DNA from: Acanthococcus lagerstroemiae
Taxonomy: Eukaryota; Arthropoda; Insecta; Hemiptera; Eriococcidae
Length of the DNA: 64,000 bases
Assembly (NCBI GenBank): GCA_031841125.1
Contig: CM063106.1
Coordinates: forward strand, 10,292,001-10,356,000
Direction of reading: 5' to 3'
Shown here: piece after piece, positions 56,094 to 64,000 of the stretch
Position numbering within the stretch: position 1 is the first letter of the stretch
Layout of the letters: each line of letters begins with the position of its first letter
Made by a program: the position numbers and the translations under genes
The notes under the pieces: model-generated
What the model was told of the DNA's origin: nothing
Seen by the model: only the letters and a program-made list of their open reading frames with translations
Database searches by the model: none

Positions 56094-58404
56094 TCAACCC
56101 GTGATCCATGATTCGGATCACGTCTATTCTAAGGTTATATGAACCGTAAATGACTATACATTGCGATTCGGATCAAAACACTGGAAAAGAACAATGGAAA
56201 AAATAATCCGAGATTCGTGATTCGGATCACTTTTGATGCCCGTATCCCACATCCGCGATTCAGCTCAAAAAAATAATCAGTAATTTGTAATTCGAGTCCG
56301 AAGTTTAGTGATTTAGTCCACTCCTGCTGATAGGTAGGAAGAGAACGTCCCAAGCCGATAGCGATATTAAAATTATATTTTCGATAGTCAGTGTTGCAAC
56401 TTTAAGGATTAGCTCTAATTTTTCATGAAAATGAAAAATGAATATTTTACATTATCGTGACTATATTAATAGTCGAGGAAGAACAAATTTCTAGAAGAAG
56501 TAAGCACACTCGGCACACCTGGCAGACACGCCTATGGCTTCATTTTCGCATTCTATTGACCTTCCTGCGGATGGCCAGCTTCATCGACATGTGCAAGGTG
56601 ACTGCATTATCAAACCCGCATCTTGGGATTGTGCGCATGGGTGATTTCTAATTCACCTTAGCCCTCTACAATTTCGGATCATCAAGCATCAAACCAGCTT
56701 ATTACCTCGGAATCCAAAACTCCAGTGCCTGTAATATTCGTCATAATCTTCGTTACTTAACCGTGAACTCAAAGCTATACCGACTGGCGAAACGAACGAC
56801 TAAATAAGCGCAGATCCAAACAATCAACGTTTATTCATCAGGTCTACGAACTCTAGAGAACTTAAACATCATGCTGTTGCTATTTGAAACAGTTTCGACG
56901 ATATGTTCGAAAACCAGTTACTAAGTACATGGGGCAATCTTATAAAGATTGAGAATTTTGTAGCAGAAAGCAGAAGTCAAATTTAAGCCCTGCTGAATAT
57001 GCTCTACTTGTGTAACTTGAGTGTAATTGTCTAATTCGATTGAAGATCGACGAACAATGGAGGAAGTAAAAACTGCAACTTGGTTTATTTAGAGGTCCGA
57101 GAGCCGGGACCGTCAATATACGCGAGTATATTATCGCCAGAGACCGCGAATACTGCGAACAATAATCTTCTACTTTCCTTTCGTTTCATTGTTGATGTTC
57201 ATTGAATGCGATGCATAAAGTCGAATTCGTCATTAGCGTGACGGCTCAGTTGTATTGTGGACCTAGAAAAAATTCCCGCCAGCTTATTGTATCGCTGGTG
57301 TATTTACTAATTTTTCTATATACGGTGGTTTAAAAAAACAGTCATGAGTTGAGAGTCACATCTGGTATACCTAGATATCGACGATAGATGATATTTAAAA
57401 TCTAGCGGGCAACCGGAAACTGATGAAAAGTTGCGATAAACAGCATTCGGTCCGTTAGTGATTAGGCTATTTGTCTATATCATCCAAAACCGCTGATTTG
57501 TGTTATGACGAACAAGATGATGATTATTTTATTCCCAGTTCTTATATAGGTGAAAACGAGACTTACCTACTGTGAGCTTTTAAATCAAAAAGCGTTTTTA
57601 TGAAACACAGTTCCCTTTGTATACGGTTCATTTGTTTTGGCAGTTCCAAAATTCCGAGAAAGGGACGCCTCTGACAGGTTCCTGAAGGAACTCAAAAACA
57701 GTCCGGATGTTAGCAGTTTTGCTGATACATATAATTTTCATTTCTATGATTTTCTTTTCACGCTTTAGTTGTATCCCACATGTGCAATAATTGGTGTTTA
57801 TTACCAAAAATGTTAATATTTTTGTTCCACCTGAATATCTCATCAACTATAAATGCAAGATGAAAAGTTTTTTTTGTTTTTTTGTTTTTTTTAACAGTTA
57901 TATACTCATATAACTTATTCTATCTTTCACATCCATTAAATACAGGGTACAGGGTATCTCCTTCGCAATGACCCCCTTCTACTTGGTAAGTAGGCAACTT
58001 TCCTCAAGAATATGTAGATATGTTTGCACACTCTTACTTTTGAAGGGGCTGAGTTATAGTCAAATTTTAAAAAGTCCCCCCCCCTTTTAACGACTGGAGA
58101 TGGAAAAATGGTACCAGTAGGTAATAATAAAGGGCAGTTGTGGTAACCAAGAAAAAAATGATTGTCTTTCTAACACACATAAACGAAAACATGTCGGAGA
58201 CGGATATGCGACCACGGGAAAGCATTTTCATGTCTTGATTTTAATATTGACTTGTCAGTAATCGGTGTTAATGGTCGCCAACTTCCTTGATTCGTACAGA
58301 ATACGACGAAATTACAACGATAATATGCGACGAGTGGTTCAAACAAATACTTCTTATTACAATACGTTAGAACTAGTACAGGGTCCTGAGGATTTTCTTT
58401 TTTT
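56094..58404. other. Intergenic DNA, no supported gene
   Basis: TTCGGATCA words repeat at 56110-56290 (a weak minisatellite). The rest shows no feature. Confidence 0.4.
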
Positions 58405-58442
58405 TAAGCTTCCTTAACACACCAAGGTAGCACGCACACAGA
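58405..58442 (-). mobile_element. LINE 5'-UTR scrap
   Basis: CACACCAAGGTAGCACGCAC matches the inverted start of the LINE 5' UTR at 40120-40160 and 23865-23905. Confidence 0.5.
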
Positions 58443-58869
58443 GGATGCCATTAAAATTAGCGAAAATCGTAAGTATTAAGTCTGTAAAAGCTGTAGAAAT
58501 CTCCAGGACTTTTCTTTTTGACTCGATCTTCATTTTACCTTTGAAATGACTCGGATCATATTGAAACATGTCGCAGACGGATCTACATCAACCACGGGAG
58601 AACATTTTTATGTCTCGACTTCAATTTCGACTTATCAGTAATATCGGTAGTGAAACGTATACGATACTCAAATTGAAACGAAGAAGGAAAAAAATTAAAT
58701 AATTCGACCTGATCATACCCCAATTAAAAAAATGTCCATTTAACAACACGACTGCAGACTGCGGTCGCGCAGCAACAACACGCTATCTAAGGTCAAGATC
58801 AATGAGCATATGGCTGGAAGAAAAATAAATTTCCATGGAAATACGTAATGCGGAGATCGGTAGCAATGG

Positions 58870-61070
58870 GTCTTCATAACTTCGATTCTCGCTTCAGAAG
58901 TAACGCTCAAAAAGTAACGCTTTTTCGCTTATGTGCCACGGCTCTCGATCAGCTGGTTTTTTTTCCTTTTCGTGACGCTCCAAAGTAACGCTCAAAAAGT
59001 AACGTGTTTTTCTTTTATGTGCCAAAGCAAAGACATGAAAACGTTAAAATCAGTCAAGATCTTCATTATCAATCAGGCCGGCTTACTTTTGTTTAAACAA
59101 AATCTTGACACTTCCGCATCTTTGCTTTGGCACATAGAAAAAATTTCAAAACACGTTACTTTAACGCCCGTAACGCTCCCCCGACACGAATTCAGTGGTT
59201 GACTTTTCCATGGAAATTTATTTTTATTTTTCAGTCATGGGAATACTTAGACGAGAACCGGTGTGTATTCAGCGTGATATGGCCGGCACTGATGCGATGC
59301 CCGAAAGGGTAGTTTCCGGTGCTGGGGGTGCGGTGTCATAGGGGCCACTTTGGCATGCGTGCATCGCCATACGTCCCATTACACCATGGGTATACTTGAG
59401 CGAAAACTGTAACTCCAGCCATGTGCTCATCAATCTTGATCTTTGCTGCGCCCTGCGCGACTACTCTTCATCTAATCATACCCTAATTTTAAAAAATGTC
59501 CATAGATAATTTCTATTAACAACGTGGCTGCACTATTTGAGTGTTATTATTCCTTCTAGCCATCCCCCTCAAGACTGATAGAATTACAAGGTCGGCCTAC
59601 TTCGCCAGGCGCAAACATGTCAATGACGTCACTGTACTGAAACTCACACTGGCCGTCTACAGGAATACAGTTTTTTTCAATTTTTACTCATAATTGATGT
59701 CCTCAACATATTTTTCAATTATTTTTACCACACACAACATTCAATTGGCTACCGTTAAAAAAAAAGAAGAGCCCTCTACAGCAAAAATTCAATTTTACCA
59801 TTACTTTCTTATGAAGTGAATCTCGGTGCGGGCGAGACGGGAAGAATTGTTGCGGGTTGCCTACCCAAGTGGGTCAACCTTGTAATTCTATCAGTCTTGC
59901 ATCCCCCTGGCACAAAGCTAGTCAGTCTGGTTTTTTCTTCCAGCCGTGGGTATACTTGAGCGAAAACCATTACACCCCCTCCCCCCGATACGCTCGAAAA
60001 CTGTAACGATCCCCTTGACCCAACACGAAGCCAGTCCACATGATTTAGCTCTTTATGATGACAATTCAGTTCAGTAGTTGATATTTCCATGGAAATTGCT
60101 ATTAACAACAAGGCTGCAGATTGCGGTCGCCCAGCCACAATTTCATTATTACTTGTCGGGAGTCAATATGCGTGATTTTTTGCCCACCCTCCTCGAGGAA
60201 CGAGTTTGAGAGTTTGAGCGTTACTTTAAATAAAAAAATTTTCCATGGAAATCTCTGTTAACAACACGGCTGCAGATTGAGCGTTACTTCTATCCATATG
60301 ATATAGCTCTTCACGGTCAGTTTTCAATTCAGAATGGTTCAAATTTCCATGGAAATTTTTATTTCTTCCAGCCATGGGTATACGTGAGCGCATACCATAA
60401 TGCTCTCCCGGACATGCTCGAACACCGTAACGCTCCCCTGACACGAATTCAGTGGCTGACATTTCCACGGAAATTAATTTTTTTCTTCCAACCATGAGTA
60501 TACTTGAGCGAAAACCGGAACGATCCCCCGACACGAATTCAGTGGTTGACATTTGCTGCGTCCTGTGTGACTACAGTCTACAGCAGTGTTGTTGTTGCGC
60601 GACTGCAGTCTGCTTAGAATTTTGTATGCTTTTACTACTGGGTATACCTGAGCGAAAACCGTGACCCCCGATACGCTCCCCCGACACGAATTCCCAGCCA
60701 TGTGCTCATTGATATATGTATTAATCTTGCTGCGCCCTGCGCGACTATACAGTCTGCAGCCATGTTGTTAATAGAAATTTCCATGGATTGTACCAAACGT
60801 TACCCCCCCCCCTCGAAATACTTCCATCCATGTGCACTGACATGATTGAATTTTTAGCAATCTATATGCGTTTACTACTGGATATACTTGAGCGAAAACC
60901 GTAATGCTGGAGAACCGTAACGGTCCCAAAGTAACGCTCCCCGACACCAATTCAGTAGTTGACATTTCCACGGAAATTTATGTTCCTTTCAGCCATGAGT
61001 ATACTTGAACGAAAACTATAACGCTCACCCCGACACGAATTCGGTGGTAGACATTTTCATAGAAATTTAT
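58870..61070. repeat. 2.2-kb degenerate repeat field
   Basis: The words TATACTTGAGCGAAAACC, AACGCTCCCCCGACACGAAT, TTCAGTGGTTGACATTTCC and CCATGGAAATTT recur in this order at irregular spacing (for example 59190, 59945, 60060, 60330, 60440, 60520, 60640, 60895, 60955 and 61000). Stretches with CTGCAGACTGCGGTCGC / TGCGCGACTACAGTCT alternate. 58983-59034 and 59120-59162 are inverted copies. 59569-59602 and 59873-59905 are another inverted pair. Minus-strand frames (59809-60971) are repeat artefacts. Confidence 0.65.
59288..59392. repeat. Interspersed repeat C, copy 3
   Basis: GCCACTTTGGCATGCGTGCA and CGAAAGGGTAGTTTCCGG as at 33607-33712; embedded in the degenerate repeat field. Confidence 0.65.
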
Positions 61071-61399
61071 TTTTAGTAAAAAACTTGCTATCTTAAATTA
61101 TTAACTCTTGAATTATGAACACACAACAAACATCACTGATACCAAGTAGTAATATACATAGGCTGTCGCATAGTAACTGAGAATAAAATTCGTACGGCCC
61201 ACCAACGGTACCTATCGGCGTTTCAACTCAGTAGGGGAACAATTTGGTTCATTAGCTATTGATTGAGACCATGCCGAGCTCATTTGATTGAAAACTCGCT
61301 GTTCCAGACCAATTTGAAAGAAACCATATGCGTTGACCCCTCCAGATTTTTTAAAGATGTTTTTAAAGAAGGGAAAAACAAAGCATACGATTACAAATT

Positions 61400-61570
61400 T
61401 TTTTATTAATTATAATCTTCATTAAGTACACGAACATCTTTTCCGAAATAAGCGCCATTCATGGCTATATAAACGTCCATTCATTCTTGCCATTTATCAA
61501 ACGTTTTCGCGTATTCCGCTGCCGGTAACGAGGAGAAAAACATCTGCGCCGCAGTGATGACTTCTATAAA
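61400..61570 (-). pseudogene. mariner C-terminal fragment, minus strand
   Basis: On the minus strand: VITAAQMFFSSLPAAEYAKT, FDKWQE, stop, MDVYIAMNGAYFGKD. The W-x-x-x-x-x-x-x-I-x-x-x-G-x-Y-F order is the C-terminus of mariner transposases. It meets the plus-strand fragment head to head. Confidence 0.7.
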
Positions 61571-61584
61571 AATCACAATTCACC

Positions 61585-61900
61585 CCGCCCCCGTATAGTC
61601 CTGACCTCGCCCCCTGCGACTTTTGCTTATTTTCTCAACTGAAGGCAGCCTATTTATGCGGTTGTCAATTCAACACGAATCAAGAAGTCACCACCACGGC
61701 GCAGATGTTTTTCTCCTTGTTACCAGCGGCCGAATAATATTTTTTTCCTACATGCTTGAAAAGCGTCTTATTTGTAACCACTTTTCAGTGCAAGAAGTGA
61801 AATTTCCCAATCGACAATGTACTGTGTAAACAAAACACCGTTTTCGTCGCTTATATGCGTGTTTTGATACCTAAGCGTTCCAGCAACTCCTATAAACTAC
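61585..61900 (+). pseudogene. mariner catalytic-end fragment, plus strand
   Basis: Reads YSPDLAPCDFCLFSQLKAAY, which includes the third catalytic Asp block (PDLAPCDF), then TTTAQMFFSLLPAAEYFF. The second part is the same region as in the minus-strand fragment, so the two face each other as an inverted pair. N-terminal and first two Asp blocks are absent. Confidence 0.8.
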
Positions 61901-61944
61901 TGCTTTTCGAGCATGTATTAAAAAATAAAAATAAAAATAGTTTG

Positions 61945-62065
61945 CAACTTTTGTAAGAAGCGCGTTATTCGCTCGTGCGTTTTGCAGCACTCGCTTTGCT
62001 CTCGTGCTGTAAACTTCGCACTCGTCACGAATAACGCGCTTCTTGCACTTGTTGCAAAATGTACT
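61945..62065. repeat. Hairpin repeat AGAAGCGCGTTATTCG
   Basis: AGAAGCGCGTTATTCG (61957) and its exact complement (62028) enclose CTCGTGCTGTAAAC and GTTTTGCAGCACTCG words that also pair. Likely a small foldback MITE. The minus-strand frame over it is not a gene. Confidence 0.7.
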
Positions 62066-63318
62066 ATTTCTTGCGGCTTATAATAGATGAATTTAGAGAT
62101 TAAGGTCTCTAGTTTTCCTTCATGAACTTGAAACGGCTCCATTGTCCATGTATGAGTTGCTTTACAAGCGCGTTTTGTACCAACGGTAAACTTCCATAAG
62201 AAAAACGGTAATTTGGAAATCAACTTATTCATCCAACTAGAGCGAATAAAGTGCATTAAATTACCTTTCATCATCAACTAGAGACTTCAAGCTTTAATTT
62301 GACATGTTATATGACTCAAGAAAACGTATTTTCAGCAATTACAGAAGCTGTAGAGTATACCAACATTACGCGTCTTCTTATGGGAACATCAACCTTGATC
62401 ACATTTGCAGGAGGTCGACACTAGCGAACCTGTTCACGGTTATGCGGCCTATTATGCTATCGTTTTACTCTTGATTTGTTCCCTATTCGTTTTTGCATTT
62501 TTATAATGACGTTTAGTAGAATTCATTGCAAGTATTTTTTGACTTTTTATTGAAAATAACTACAGTCTTTTCTGTTATGTTTTTTTGTTGAAGGGCAAGG
62601 CCTCAATTTTCAAAAGTGGGGTAGGACACGGGGCCCAATGTGCGAGAATCGCCAGAAGCCTTAAAGAAAGCCAGTCCGACACTGGTTGTAGCTTCATTAG
62701 TTCAGCCGCTAGAGTGCGTAATAGTCGAAAAAACATAGGTATCAAAGTTACCCCTGGATTATCAATGTTACCCCTGATTATTGGTACTATTTGGTTCAGA
62801 AATATCTTTACTGAAACAGATAAACATTCATAAACGTAAACATAATATAAGTATATTAGGTTTTATTTGTTCGTTAACTTCTTCGAAATGAGCTTCCATA
62901 CTTACTTAGTTCAAATGTGAACCTCCCAATTGAAACATATCTATTTTTGATGTCCAAATTTGATAGGTACCTCTATTGGGGATTGCACTAACACAAACCA
63001 GAAACGATAGGAATGAATTCGTGTATAAATAAACGTACCTACCTCGTGCGTTTTTCATACCTTTCAGGTGTTAACATTCGTTGCGTGCGTTTTAAGGTCA
63101 TTGAAACAGGCGATAAATTTGATTCATCATGTATAACGACGATTTGCTTTCTTTCTCGAGACCGTCAAATATTGAACAATGTAGGACGTTACTTTCATTA
63201 GAATTGAATAATATTCGTCTCCAGCGTAGCGGGGATATTATTCATATGTGATTTTTCTTTCTCATGGATAGTTTTTATCGCAATGATCTGATAAATGCCA
63301 AGTTGAGCAGTTGCCGAC
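62066..63318. other. Intergenic DNA and gene C upstream region
   Basis: A frame at 62585-62833 has no recognisable domain. No promoter element could be assigned with confidence. Confidence 0.35.
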
Positions 63319-63654
63319 ATGGCAGACAGTTCGTCGTTATTGCCGATATTTGTAATATCGTTGGTACTGTTTATATTTATTAAGTATTGTTTAGGAATGG
63401 AACCGCAACTCGAATATCAAGATCGATTCGATAATAATGTGACTCATTACGTGTTTCAAGAACTTTATAATGTATTGGTCGACAGAGCTCCGTACAGGTA
63501 CGTAATTCATAAATTCGTAAAATCAAAGAATGCTTATGTCCAATTATTTGAGTTTGTCTTTTATCATGATGATATGTGTACCTATAACGATTTTAGTACG
63601 TGTGTAAAAGTGACAAAAGGAGAGCAAGCGCAAGACAAGGATAAATTTTTATAA
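63319..63654 (+). CDS. Gene C: small secreted or anchored protein, first exon (3' limit uncertain)
   Basis: The ATG at 63319 (GAC before, G after) starts a hydrophobic leader (residues 5-25, SLLPIFVISLVLFIFIKYCL), then EPQLEYQDRFDNNVTHYVFQ. The open frame runs 111 residues to TAA at 63652. A textbook donor, AG then GTACGT, lies at 63497/63498, so the true exon may end at residue 60, phase 2, with the rest outside the window. DRFDNNVTHYVFQELYNVL is only loosely like the RFDQRQDGDLNIQAHL region of genes A and B. One N-x-T site. Function unknown. Confidence 0.6.
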   Translation: MADSSSLLPIFVISLVLFIFIKYCLGMEPQLEYQDRFDNNVTHYVFQELYNVLVDRAPYRYVIHKFVKSKNAYVQLFEFVFYHDDMCTYNDFSTCVKVTKGEQAQDKDKFL

Positions 63655-64000
63655 TTTCTTTGAAAAATGGGTATGATTCTGAGAATTTTTTGTTATAGAC
63701 GTCTAGATGATGTCAAAAAATAGACTGACGTTGAGGCTGAATGACAGCTTTGTCCGTTCAGATTTGGTTTTAGAGCGCTCTTTTTTCTTCCATGTTTTCA
63801 AAGTGAAGACCGAATACTATCTATTACTAACCACAATCACCTCACTGGTCTATACTATGTAATATTCGATTTGGTCTAAGCAAAAATGTCTTCATATCTG
63901 CTAAGGCTCATCCGCTTCATCGGCTTCTATAATGCTTTACTAAATATAAAAATACCATAAATATTATACCAGAGTGTGCAACTTTTCACATATTAATCAA
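63655..64000. other. Window end, nothing recognised
   Basis: AT-rich sequence; an intron of gene C if the 63498 donor is used. Confidence 0.4.

Noticed and set aside
60226..60552. 108-residue minus-strand frame with repeated TEFVSG words
   Set aside because: The internal repeats come from the repeat field, there is no signal or domain, and neighbouring frames show the same words.
1..64000. CRISPR array, operon or prokaryotic island
   Set aside because: No regularly spaced identical repeats with unique spacers were seen, no ribosome-binding-site-led gene runs exist, and gene structure is eukaryotic.

Overview
The window is eukaryotic, AT-rich and almost gene-empty. It looks like a piece of an insect nuclear genome. 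The basis is small secreted-protein exons with GT-AG splice sites, RTE-clade LINEs, mariner and hAT remnants, a tRNA-derived SINE, and many short TIR elements whose target-site duplications can still be read. A sternorrhynchan hemipteran is a guess from overall style only; nothing in the sequence proves the species.

I support three host genes, all on the + strand. Gene A is a spread-out gene with exons at 11275-11485, 24405-24846 and 39403-39490. It encodes a secreted protein of 246 residues, and its introns are about 12.9 and 14.6 kb. Gene B (48256-48858) is a single-exon, 200-residue secreted protein whose first 20 mature residues resemble gene A. Gene C (63319 onward) is the start of another secreted or anchored small protein and may continue beyond the window. 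A and B look like paralogues and C may be a distant one, so this is probably a dispersed cluster of small secreted proteins of unknown function.

The rest is mobile DNA in several layers. Non-LTR elements are an RTE copy at 30820-33360 with its EN core and most of RT, RTE fragments at 10085-10400, 27425-27995, 29470-30260 and 53250-54735, a second EN/RT LINE at 40120-42310 with 5'-UTR pieces elsewhere, and an R1/Jockey-like tail at 3270-3660. A tRNA-derived SINE sits at 36060-36284 with a 16-bp duplication, and a 65-bp 5'-truncated relative lies at 55282-55346. DNA transposon material includes a mariner remnant (6696-7330), a head-to-head mariner pair (61400-61900), hAT transposase pieces (28248-28472 and 49905-50870), a TTAA/CCCTTT piggyBac-type MITE (1578-1933), several CAG...CTG MITEs with 8-bp duplications, a 2.1-kb TIR element (16180-18267), a purine-rich TIR element (8613-10040), and a family of near-perfect palindromes with 7-bp duplications (16599, 25788 and 55914).

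The most unusual object is 26239-29461. It is a 3.2-kb composite with roughly 300-bp terminal inverted repeats and a broken ORF of an invertebrate repeat-borne protein family I cannot name. An RTE fragment and an hAT fragment lie inside it. Other structural oddities are a 2-kb degenerate satellite with an internal inversion (36640-38600), palindromes whose arms match each other better than they match the arms of sister copies, and several old copies that preserve empty insertion sites for elements present in their paralogues. No prokaryotic genes, CRISPR arrays, rRNA or convincing functional tRNA genes were seen.
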